10,526 nucleotides of DNA from Spirogloea muscicola (GCA_009602725.1 WELB01000003.1:1230324-1240849), one strand, 5' to 3'. Numbered from the stretch's first letter, positions 1-8,339 are shown. Numbers and translations: made by a program. The notes: generated from the letters alone by a model not told the origin.

Positions 1-35
1 CCGCCGCCGCCGCCGCCGCCGCGGCCGCCGCCGCC
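1..35. repeat. CCG trinucleotide tract at window edge
   Basis: A run of CCG triplets with one interruption (CGG near base 22) opens the window. It could be the edge of a GC-rich first exon or 5' leader of a gene lying to the left, because similar CCG tracts occur beside both genes found in this window. No open frame can be assigned from so short a piece. Bases 36-360 contain no gene I can support, only a degenerate piece of the dispersed CCAGCCC-type repeat around 195-240. Confidence 0.8.
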
Positions 36-362
36 AGTCCGCCGCGCCCTGAGCCAGGCACAGCTGGTCCCTTAAACCTTCAGGTTTTGCCCATAACTGC
101 CAGCTTACGGCTGGAGCTCCCATTCGCTGTAGTCTCTTGCATAGCTGTGTGATTTTAGCGCCTTTGGGGCCCTTGGGACCTCGTCGATTCTTTCTGGGCT
201 GGCTGTTCACAAGCCCCGCCCCCTTCAGAAAGCTGGTCGAGCCTTAGCTGGTGGCACAAGAGCTTGTTTATTGCCGTCCGGTATACGGGCATCAGCTAGC
301 GACCTCTATGTGCTGACTCGTGGCTACTGAGCGGGTCAGCTTAGCAGCAGGTGATGTACAAT

Positions 363-396
363 TGTCAATGTGCTTGCCTTTGTACTTGGCCACACA
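363..396 (+). repeat. Dispersed repeat copy, inverted partner at 4751-4784
   Basis: This 34-base stretch matches the reverse complement of 4751-4784 with one mismatch by eye. The similarity weakens on the right side, where both copies continue with CC-rich sequence. The + strand copy ends about 60 bases before the (CT)n tract; the other copy sits inside the hairpin-repeat block at 4308-4874. This suggests that the 5' end of the (CT)n region is a fragment of the same dispersed repeat. Confidence 0.8.
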
Positions 397-446
397 GACC
401 CTCCATCACTTCATTCACATTCCATGTTTCTGAAAGAGCTGACTTG

Positions 447-1106
<660 letters not shown>

Positions 1107-1285
1107 ATGGCTGTGAAAGGCCAGCCCAAAAGATACAGCTCTCTTAGAGTAAGGCGATGGCTGTGAGAGGCCAGCCCAAAAGGGAACAGCTCTTCTCTTA
1201 AAGGCGATGGCTGTGATAGGCCAGTCCAGAAGGATACAGCCTGTCCACAGCAATGTGATGGCTGTGAGAGGCCAGCCCACGAGAA
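1107..1285 (+). repeat. Tandem array, about 50-bp unit, four copies
   Basis: Units begin with ATGGCTGTGA followed by GGCCAGCCCA at 1107, 1157, 1207 and 1258, so the spacing is 50, 50 and 51 bases. A more diverged fifth unit may precede the array at about 1070. Between the cores each unit carries an AACAGCTCT or ATACAGC-type segment and ends in a GGCGATGG-type junction. The core also occurs singly at about 3107-3130, 10170-10195 and 10320-10340, so the array looks like a local amplification of a genome-wide repeat. The open frames across it are repeat-derived and not protein-like. Confidence 0.85.
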
Positions 1286-1737
1286 ATGTACAAGGAGAGG
1301 GAAGAATTAACAGAAGGAACGAAGTAAAGGAATGGACAAGTTTCGTGACCCCTAGTCAGCAGCCGCAAGTCGGAGTAAGTAGCAGCAGAAGTCGCCAGTC
1401 TAGAGCCTTAGGCGGCAGCCAGGTCACGACCAGCACGACGATGCAGTGCCAATGCCAGGGACCGCTGCAGGGACATAAGAAGCCGCATCCGATACAGCAG
1501 GGCCTGAGGAAACCTTGCGTTGAATCTGCCTGCTCACCCTTGGTGATGGCGGGGCACAGCGCGATTTGTCAAACCGATGCAAGACGGTGCAAGAGGTCAA
1601 GCCACCAAGCCTCAAAGGCCCTGTAGATGTCGATGGGGAGCGGAACAATGTACATTCTGCCGGGTGGTTGGCGTACTTACAGCAGCAGATGCTTGAAAAT
1701 GGTGAGTGCACTTACCACAATACTTGGCCCCCTGTAG
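1286..1737. other. Intergenic DNA with a weak exon-like segment
   Basis: No recognised gene is present. A short + strand frame from about 1630 to 1701 reads DVDGERNNVHSAGWLAYLQQ and ends against GTGAGT, a strong 5' splice-site match at 1702-1707. That combination resembles an exon end, but I find no phase-compatible acceptor or partner exon, and the peptide belongs to no family I recognise. Treat it as at most a decayed or unmodelled exon. Confidence 0.25.
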
Positions 1738-2037
1738 CCCTCCATCGCTAAACAGTATGTCCCTCCTCCCTCCGACGCCCACTGTCATCCACTACACGCT
1801 GAATTCCACCCCTTCCACCTCACCGGCCTGTTTACATGTCCAACTCCTGACACGATAAGTTCCTCAACGAGCCCTGTTGCCATGCTCGTGGGCTTCGAGC
1901 TGAGAGACGGGGTAAAGCTCGTACAACACGAGCGCTGCATTTGGCCACTGCCGTGCCTTGTGATTTGCCATGTTGACCTAGCAGGGCACTGCAAGCTCAA
2001 GGTGAAGTCAGGTAACCAAAGACTTGGCCACATATAG
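1738..2037 (+). other. Unexplained 99-codon open frame, no proven start
   Basis: The frame starting at 1738 (just after a TAG at 1735-1737) is open to a TAG at 2035-2037. The first ATG is at 1882 or near it, so any ATG-started product would be only about 50 residues. The translation has a mixed, protein-like composition, including segments such as HAEFHPFHLTGLFTCPTPDT and MLVGFELRDGVKLVQHERC, and is rich in Cys and His. An internal GTAACC after AAGTCAG (about 2010) could be a donor site. It could be an exon of an unmodelled gene, a transposon relic, or chance. I do not recognise the family. Confidence 0.25.
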
Positions 2038-3050
2038 ATAGCAAAGAGCGTCGGTGCGGCCAGACGTGGACTGGTCGTCCGTGGTGCTAATTACTGCTGC
2101 AGGTCGCCCTCTCTTGTAGCTGCCCCAAGCACTCAGTCACTCAGTCAGTTCCTGTGGATTGCTTATCCTGCCGCCACCTAGCTCTTCTCAATCACCTGCT
2201 TCCCTCCACAATCTAGCAACTCAAGGTCATGATGCATCCAAGAGTGAGTGCTCATGAACGCCTTTAAGAGTCGCATATATATAGAGTCCTTGCTGTGACT
2301 CGCTCTATCCTTAACAGGTATCATCGCCCTGTGAGCATGTGCCCGAGTGCTTATGTTTCTTATTATGATATTACATCGACATATATATTTATTATCTTTA
2401 AAATGTTTCGATATACCAAGAGACAGGTGACAACAATGAACGCATGTCACAATTAGACCAGATCTCTGCTTCACCCAGAGGTTCATAGCCACTGGGCCAG
2501 ATGAGTTGGCTTCCTTGCGAGCTAGGGCTTGCTGTATGTTTGGGCTGTCAGCTACTCCTTCACTACCTGTATTTATCTGCTGTTACTAGCCGAAGTAAAG
2601 CAATACAAAACTCAACTGTGCTGCTGCAATCTGACCAATTTTGGCCAGTCAAGCTGAGATGGAATAGCTTTGTTCAGTAAGTGGTATGCTTGCTTGGTGC
2701 TAATGATCTAAAAATTTGAAGAAAATGTCAAGAGAGCATCCAACACGTCTCCTTATGTTATTGCAAAGGGTTGTATGGCTTGCCATCGGTACTCCCTGCC
2801 AGGAGAATGACCCAGCCCGACACTAGTGAGACCACTATGCTCATGCACACAGCGGCGACTCGCCTGGATACGCAGGCAAGACAGCAGGCCGCCATCATCA
2901 GTAAGGATACAAGGTTTTGTCCTCTGCAGCCTCCTCATAGAGCATGAGATTAGCCTTTGTAAGCGTCGCGGTGAAATATGGTATTGCAGAACCTTCTGGG
3001 CGTTGCAGCCTTTCTTTGTTCCAAGCAATCTTCCTTCATTTGCACACAGT
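2038..3050. other. Gene-free, AT-richer intergenic DNA
   Basis: This is the most AT-rich part of the window. A TATATATA-type box lies around 2274-2283 and another TATATATTTATTA tract near 2380-2393, but neither is followed by a coding start I can support. Frames of 80-130 codons around 2750-3150 on both strands lack recognisable motifs, and part of one is made of the dispersed repeat. No RNA gene was recognised. Confidence 0.5.
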
Positions 3051-3064
3051 TGTCGCTGCCCTTG

Positions 3065-3135
3065 TCCACGTAAGTCCGAAGAGAAGTGGCTCTCCAAATA
3101 GGGGCAAGGGCTGCGAAAGGCCAGCCCGAAAAGAC
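3065..3135 (+). repeat. Dispersed repeat, single copy (+)
   Basis: This stretch contains AGAAGTGGCTCTCC, then GGGGCAAGGGCTGCGAAAGG and CCAGCCCGAAAAG. The same order appears at about 10155-10202 on the + strand and, inverted, at about 3300-3360. It shares the GCTGTGAAAGGCCAGCCC core with the 1107-1285 tandem array. Confidence 0.75.
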
Positions 3136-3289
3136 TTGACAAAGGTCCGAAGGCCACGCTCTGCGCCTGTTACGCTCTCGCCACTGCTGCCAGCGCATTC
3201 GCAGAGCAGCGGCGGCGGGCAGCGTCCTGCAGCCGATCTGTTCGACCTTGGGCTGCCACTTGGTGCCAGGAGGTTGCCGGACCTCTCGG

Positions 3290-3485
3290 CCTTGTCCATG
3301 TCCTTCTGGGCTGGCACTTGACAGCCCTCGCCCACTTTGGGAGAGCCACTTTCACAGGTTATCCTACCGGGAAAGCTTTCGGAAGCGCTTTTTGGCTCCT
3401 TCGGACCTTGTCACCCGGTTCCTGGCTGGCTGTTCACATCAGAGAGTGGCTTCTGGGAGAGCCGCTTTGTTTCTTTCACAGAAGA
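3290..3485 (-). repeat. Dispersed repeat copies, inverted orientation
   Basis: Two consecutive diverged copies lie in the opposite orientation to the 3065-3135 copy. The first (about 3296-3356) reads CTTCTGGGCTGGCACTTGAC followed by CCCTCGCCCACTTTGGGAGA. The second (about 3400-3478) contains GGACCTTGTCACCC and CTGGCTGGCTGTTCAC, then GAGTGGCTTCTGGGAGAGCC. With the 3065 copy they make a loose inverted arrangement of about 300-400 bp. No coding function is supported. Confidence 0.65.
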
Positions 3486-3519
3486 AAAGACCCTTCCAGC
3501 AGAGGGCGATGGCTGGGAT

Positions 3520-3648
3520 GAAGAAAGTGCTCGCCCATAAAGAAGAGGGGCTGGCAAAGCCAGCCCAAAAAGAATGGACAATGTCCAAAGCCGAAGAAAA
3601 GAGGCTGGCTTTTCCAGCCCCTATCCTCAATGGGCGAGCCCTTTCTTC
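3520..3648. repeat. Palindromic hairpin repeat unit, arms with internal hairpins
   Basis: The unit is an imperfect 129-bp palindrome centred near 3584. The outer arms 3520-3537 and 3631-3648 (GAAGAAAGTGCTCGCCCA type) pair at 17 of 18 positions. Inside the arms sit two smaller hairpins: GGGCTGGC-AAA-GCCAGCCC at 3548-3566, a perfect 8-bp stem, and GGCTGG-CTTTT-CCAGCC at 3603-3619. Near the centre is TGGACA-A-TGTCCA (3575-3587). Frames read through it in both directions give the same PILNGRALSS-like peptide because of the symmetry, so these are not genes. Confidence 0.85.
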
Positions 3649-3751
3649 TGAAGAAAGAGGAGCCGGAAAAAGACTACACTACAAAACACAATGCAGAGGG
3701 AAGCCCAGCACCCGCGAGTGAGCAACATCAGGCCATCCCAGAAAAGGAATA

Positions 3752-3861
3752 CAGTAAAACCTGTCTAAGCTTAAGCCATTAAACCGACTCGGTTTGCCAG
3801 AATTTGAGAACGTTATACAGGATATAAGCTAATGGAGGATAAGCTTAGACAGGTTTTACTG
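3752..3861. mobile_element. Pogo/Emigrant-type MITE, 110 bp
   Basis: The element starts CAGTAAAACCTGTCTAAGC at 3752 and ends with the exact reverse complement at 3861, giving terminal inverted repeats of 22 bases with no mismatch (3752-3773 and 3840-3861). Weaker symmetry continues inward (CCATTA against TAATGG). There is no coding capacity. The CAGTAAAACCT end resembles the ends of Emigrant/Lemi1 pogo-like MITEs of plants, which insert at TA. The left flank is TA (3750-3751) but the right flank is CA, so the target duplication, if present, has mutated. Intact ends suggest relatively recent insertion. The superfamily call rests on recall of terminal-repeat consensus. Confidence 0.85.
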
Positions 3862-3879
3862 CACATGAATAAAGTGTCA

Positions 3880-4140
3880 CACAAGTGACGCTCGTCGCCT
3901 CTCGCCCCCGCCCACGCCGCCCGCCCGGCGGCCGCAACTGGCGCGCCGCGGATCTGCTGGCGGCAGCCGCCGCCGATTCTGCGCCACGTGTCGGCGCCGC
4001 AACTGCCCGCGGGGGTTTGGCGGGTGAGAGTGGGGAGCGTGGTGGGGCCGGGGCGGGCCCCGCTGGCGGGGCCTGGGGCGCGCCCGACGTCGGGCCCGAC
4101 GCCTGATCCCCGTCGGGCCGACGGGACCGGGCGGGAGAGG
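3880..4140. other. GC-rich island with ACGT-core motifs
   Basis: A sharply bounded GC-rich stretch that contains CCGCC and CGGGC runs, a CACGTG G-box core at 3985-3990, a GACGTC at 4086-4091 within a short GC palindrome, and a GT-splice-like GGGTGAGAG at about 4021. It could be a promoter/5' leader island or a first exon. Frames across it are Ala/Gly/Arg-rich and unrecognised, and no downstream exon can be joined, so I do not call a gene. A comparable island lies at 4885-5040. Confidence 0.4.
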
Positions 4141-4307
4141 GAAGCTTCCTTGGAAGGCCGTGTCCGAAAATGGGGCTACTCTTTGTCTTTGGCTTTGGTC
4201 ATTGTCCATCCTTTTTGAGGGGACCCACTTCCAGGAGCCCAGCATCTCTGATCTGCGGCTGCTTAGCAGGGGTTACTGAGTGTCTCGTAGCAGCTTTGTT
4301 TCTGTTA

Positions 4308-4874
4308 CTTAGCGCTTCCCCTGGCCCCCTTCTCGTACTCTGTTCATTCTTTTTCGGGCTGGTTGTTCCAGCCCCTATTCTCAATGGGCGAGCACTTTCT
4401 TCTTCTTCTTTTTGAGGGAAGGGCTCGCCCATTGAGGATAGGGCTGGCTTTGCCAGCCCCTCTTCTCTGTGGGCGAGCACTTTCTTCCCGCAGAAGCGAA
4501 GCCGTACGCTGAGAGGGGCTAAGGTGGCAATTGTCACGCAAGCACAAATGCGGCGATGGCTGTAAAGGAAGAGGGGATGAGAAGGAGAAGAAAGAGCTCG
4601 CCCATTGAGGATAGGGGCTGGAACAGCCAGCCCAAAAAAAGAATGAGCAGAGTACAAGAAGCCCAAGAAGAAGGGGACAGCCACCCCGGCAAGATAGTGC
4701 TCGCCCATAGAGAAAAGGGAATGCATGTGTATTAAGAGATGGGGAGGCCATGTGTGGCCAAGTACAAAGGCAAGGACATTGACAAAAAAGGGGCTGGACA
4801 AGCCAGCCCAAAAAAGAATGGACAATGGACGAGAAGAAAGTGGTCGCCCATAGGGGGCCAGGGGAAGCGCTAAG
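4308..4874. repeat. Composite inverted-repeat block of hairpin units
   Basis: The block is bounded by a perfect 23-bp inverted repeat, 4308-4330 against 4852-4874 (CTTAGCGCTTCCCC type). Inside, 4331-4408 matches the reverse complement of 4579-4658 at high identity by eye. The block holds four GGGCTGG...CCAGCCC hairpins, at 4356-4374, 4441-4459, 4615-4633 and 4791-4809. The one at 4441-4459 is nested in an outer stem GCTCGCCCA/TGGGCGAGC (4423-4431 with 4470-4478). Long frames on both strands (for example 4199-4915 on the - strand) follow the repeat symmetry, repeat the same peptides and have no known domain, so they are rejected as genes. It may be a foldback-type or nested non-autonomous element. 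Confidence 0.85.
4751..4784 (-). repeat. Inverted copy of the 363-396 repeat
   Basis: The reverse complement matches 363-396 with one mismatch (G/C at the tenth base). It lies between two hairpin units of the composite block, so the piece before the (CT)n tract and this block share an origin. Confidence 0.8.
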
Positions 4875-4884
4875 AAAGCCCGGA

Positions 4885-5040
4885 AAGGATTGAAACATTC
4901 CGAAGGCGCCGACAAGCGCCGGAAAGCGAGACTGCTCGGGATTGCAGGGCCGTCGGCGGAGACGTCGGGAGGACGTCGCGCGCCGACCGCCAGCAGCGCG
5001 CCCCAGTGGGGGCGGGCGTGGGGCGCTGGCTTGACTCCCT
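4885..5040. other. GC-rich island with two GACGTC motifs
   Basis: This is a GC-rich stretch with GACGTC at 4961-4966 and again at 4972-4977, plus GCGCGC and CAGCAGCGC segments. It mirrors the 3880-4140 island on the other side of the hairpin block and could be the promoter or first exon of an unmodelled gene. The reading frames here are unrecognised and no splice partner is evident. Confidence 0.35.
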
Positions 5041-5700
5041 CCAGCCACCATCAGCAATACCCAGTCGCCGCCTGGCAATGCGTGGCCCGTTTGGCCCAGT
5101 CCAGTCCGGCCTTCCAGATTACCAGGAATTAGCCTACATGATCCTTGCTTACTACATGTGTTTCCTTCCAAGAAAAGATTTCTGGTCCCTTTCGAGAATT
5201 TCCGGCTCGCTTTTTACAGCCCTCGCCCTTGGCTTCTTCCCTGAAGAGCTGTTCCTCTTCCCTTGTCGCCAAGGGCTTCGCGTCACCTGAAGCTGCCCAT
5301 CTGAGCACGTACTGACTAGACTGGCCTCTCACAGCCACTGCTGTCAATCTGGAAGCCCTGTTCTTCATTTGAGCCCTTCCAATTCGCCCCAACAGTGAGC
5401 AGTGCACAGGCTTGGCTTGGCCTTCCCTCGTTTGGCTCTTTCAATTTTGTCCACTCTTTTTGTCCATTCTCTTTTTTCGGGCTGGCTTCAATTCAATTTG
5501 CCCTCTTCTCTACGGGCGAGCAACTCCTCTGCTTCTTCCGGCCCTTTCAGACCTTGTACGTTCCTGTCGGGCTGGCCATTGCCTTACAGTGTTTCATGTC
5601 TCGCCCCGCGTGCCGTCTCTTCCCCCTTTTAAACATACGAAATTCTCCCCTTTAACAGCAGTTTTTCCTGGAGAAGCTCTCCTTTGGGCTGCCGGCCTCT
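5041..5700. other. Intergenic DNA with degenerate dispersed repeats
   Basis: No gene is supported. A degenerate dispersed-repeat piece lies at about 5200-5240 (GGCTCGCTTTTTACAGCCCT followed by CGCCC). A second, clearer one lies at about 5462-5545: GTCCATTCTC, then CGGGCTGGCTTCAA, then CCCTCTTCTCTACGGGCGAG and GCTTCTTCC. Its element order matches the units at 4441-4490, but the hairpin stem has decayed. These copies sit about 0.4-0.7 kb upstream of the start codon of the UspA-like gene. Confidence 0.6.
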
Positions 5701-5956
5701 CACATCCATCAGCGCCCGTCAGGGACAAGCCCCTTCTTGCTCTCGCCTGGCCTCCATCTGGGCGCTCCAGGCGATCCGGCGCGCACGCCGCCGCGGCAGG
5801 CGCCAGTGCCACGGCGCCAGTGCCGCCGCCGCCGTCGCCGCCGCAGAGGCCGCCAGGAGAACGGGCAGTGCGCCGTCTTGACGGCACGGGGCAGGACGCT
5901 TGCCAGTGCCGGCTCCGCCATCCGGAGAGCTCTCGCCGCCGCGCCGGCGAGGCGCG
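5701..5956 (+). promoter_or_regulatory. GC-rich putative 5' leader/proximal promoter
   Basis: GC-rich DNA with CCG runs directly precedes the start codon at 5957. No ATG on the + strand occurs between the one near 5597 and 5957, which fits a transcribed leader that avoids upstream starts. No convincing TATA box is seen near the probable transcription start. The transcription start cannot be placed from sequence alone. Confidence 0.4.
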
Positions 5957-7961
5957 ATGCGGGGCTTCCTAGAGCGGACGCTCCACTGGGCGGAGGCGCG
6001 CGCGTCGCTGGTGCTGCTCCCGGCGTCGTGGGCTGCCGCCGTCAATGGCGGCGGCGGCGGCGGCGCCAAGGCTGCGCTGCTGCCTCCGCAGCGCGCCGCT
6101 CTGGGCCTCGGCGGCGTCGGCTCCTGCGTCGGCATCGGCGGCGGCGGCGGCGACGAGGGCGAGGCCGAGGGCGAAGACCGCGTGCCGGAGCACGTCGTCG
6201 TCGCCGTGACGCTGTCGGAGAAGGGCCAGCAGGCGGTGGCCTGGGCGCTCGGCGCCGCGCGGCCCGGCGACTCCATCACCGTGCTGCACATCATGGACCA
6301 CATCCCCGGCGCCTGTGAGAGCCGCGGCCGCCGCCGCCGCCGCCGCCGCAGCCGTAGCTGGGCATTCTGCATTCCAGCGTCCCCGCCTCACTGGAGCAAG
6401 GGTTGACTCAGCGGCAGACGCTGCCTCAGTTCTGCTCCAAGCTTTCCGCCGCCTGACTGTCGGCGCCGGCTGTGGCTCGCGCGATCGCAGGGAAGCGGCC
6501 TGTGAACCGTGCGCGCGAGGGCGAGCTGCGGTTCTACAAGGAGCAGATTGGGCGCGCCTGCAGCGAGCTCGTCTTTGTCATCGACTCACTCTGCAAGGAG
6601 CGGCAGGTCTGCCTCCATTGCACTGCCGCAATTCCAGGGCCGCCGCCGCCTCTACCAGTCCAACCCACAGCAGCCGGCCGCACTGACTTGTTGCACGGGC
6701 AGACCACTTGTGCCACCAGTGACCTTTTGCACTCATACCATTGGGGCTTGGTGCTGGCCACAGCTCTCTGCCACAATGCGCATCTCCCAGGGAAGCTGCG
6801 TGCGGCAACGGATCGTGGACGAGGCCATTGCTCTGGGAGCTACAAAGCTTGTGCTTGGCGTTTCCAGGTGAATGTCTGCCACCACCCGCCGCCACCGCCA
6901 CCATTCCCGCAGCCGCCACAAATTTGTCTCAGGTGGCACAAATAACCGCCATCTGCCATGGCCTACTATTGTAGACTTTTGTGCCATGGAGCATTGCGTT
7001 TACCCCGGAACTGCCGCATGGGGTTGGCAGCGTTCGCGAGTCTTCTGCGGTAGACTTTTTCGTGCGAAGCATGCCGCGCTTCAGCACCATCCACTTTGTT
7101 CGCGACGGGAAGCTCAAGTGTCGGCGGGTTGGGCAGGCGCCCATGTCACTTTGTGAGTCTTGACTCTTCACCGCTACTAGTCACTTTGAGCAGGCATTAC
7201 ACTTGACGGCTATCAAAGGCAAGGCCTTGATTTAAGGCCTTATTATCAATATTCTATCAACTCAACCTTAATGCGGTGGTGGTGCAGGGTTCCCAATCGT
7301 GAGCAGGGCGCACGCCTCGCAAGAAGCAAATGATGACAGCCAGCCCCTGGAGCTGGTCCTGTCAGACCGCCGGTCGATTGCCGCGCCCGTCGTCACCAGC
7401 ATGGCCGAGTGGTTGGTCAAGCATGCCGCTGCCGCAGCGGCCCGCAAGGGCGCTGTCGCTGCTGAGAACGAAGTTGCTGTCGCGCCAATGGCTGCCGCGT
7501 TTCCAGCAGTGCCAAAGGCAAAAGTGCCATCCCTGGACGTCAGCGAGCTCCACCGGCCACTTCTCGCTGAGGAGTCCCCCTCCTGCCACTCGCCAAGCAT
7601 CTCCTTCACGCTGGCACCCAAGCGAATGCTGGCTGCCTCTCCATTCTACTCGTCGCCGAGCTCCAGTGGCTCGCAGTCTCCGTCCTCAGTGCTCGGCAGC
7701 AACCACAGCACCCTGGAGGCTGCTTCCTCCCCAAGTGTGGCTGCTGCTGGTGATAATTTGGTGGTGCAAGGCAACCGCCTCAAGCGTGCGTTCAAGGAGG
7801 TCGGTGTGATGCATGGCCCTGCGGAGGAGATGTGGGCACTTGACAACCTGGGGCGCAGTGACAGCCTGCCCATGCACGTGGATACGGCAGCCGACACCTG
7901 CGGCTGGCCGTTGCAGCTCCAAGACGTGCAGGCCTGCGTTGCGCTCGGCAAGGCTTCTTGA
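5957..7961 (+). CDS. UspA-like domain protein, kinase-less RLK relative (5 exons)
   Basis: Proposed exons are 5957-6314, 6491-6606, 6764-6867, 7031-7152 and 7288-7961. All introns are GT-AG, phases 1, 0, 2, 1 agree across each junction, and the CDS is 1374 nt (457 residues). ATG 5957 is the first ATG for about 360 nt. Residues 1-75 are Ala/Gly-rich. Residues 76-230 form the UspA-like (adenine nucleotide alpha-hydrolase) fold: VPEHVVVAVTLSEKGQQAV, WALGAARPGDSITVLHI, VRQRIVDEAIALGATKLVLG and FSTIHFVRDGKL. These match the N-terminal domain of plant USP-receptor-like kinases. The G-x2-G-x9-G-[ST] nucleotide motif of ATP-binding USPs is not intact (GVSSVRESS instead), so ATP binding is doubtful. 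Residues 234-457 are Ser/Ala-rich and end at TGA without a kinase domain. There is no signal peptide or membrane segment, so it is probably cytosolic. An alternative exon 4 acceptor near 6991 would add 13 residues in frame. Confidence 0.82.
6326..6350 (+). repeat. CCG tract in intron 1 of the UspA-like gene
   Basis: A CCG trinucleotide run begins about ten bases after the 5' splice site of intron 1 (GTGAGAG at 6315-6321). If the intron were retained it would encode a poly-Arg or poly-Ala run, depending on frame. GC-rich DNA this close to a donor is unusual for a plant intron. Confidence 0.85.
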
Positions 7962-8339
7962 GGCAAGAGAGGGTGGACGGTCACTAAGCGGCCGCCGCGC
8001 AAGCCTCAGCTCCCAGTTGAGGGCTGCGCGCCTGCCTCCTAATGGCCAATGAATCTGCCATAGACAATAACTCCTCTGCTCGCGCCTGAAGCTCAGCTGG
8101 TACATCCTGATGGCATTGCTGTAGTCATGCAGTCAACAAGGCGGGGCTTTAATAAGCAGACCTGATCACCAGCTGGTCCTGCTTGCACTTTTTCAGCTGC
8201 TCCAGGTTAATGAAATATGCTAGCTGCTTCTCAAGGTGCTGCCAATTGACAGCATGACAAGAAGCAGGGCCTCCTCACCCACCCTGGTCATGCTCCTGCG
8301 GAGACACCCCACCGCCAGTATTGATCGGCCTGTATATCT

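Noticed and set aside
1207-1711. Overlapping + and - strand frames of 95-139 codons
   Set aside because: The 5' part is the tandem repeat, composition is unremarkable, and there is no domain or splice continuity.
4199-5171. Open frames of 238 and 275 codons on the - strand
   Set aside because: They run through the composite inverted repeat; the same peptide (APILNGRALSS type) appears on both strands and at 3600-3640. This is the signature of repeat DNA and not of a gene.
5719-6391. Several Arg/Ala/Pro-rich open frames on both strands over exon 1 and its leader
   Set aside because: GC-rich CCG-repeat DNA has few stop codons. Only the frame starting at 5957 carries the UspA-like motif and joins downstream exons in phase.
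7330-8105. Frames of 118-159 codons overlapping exon 5
   Set aside because: They are shadows of the Ser/Ala-rich exon, which is the only frame that continues the UspA-like protein in phase.
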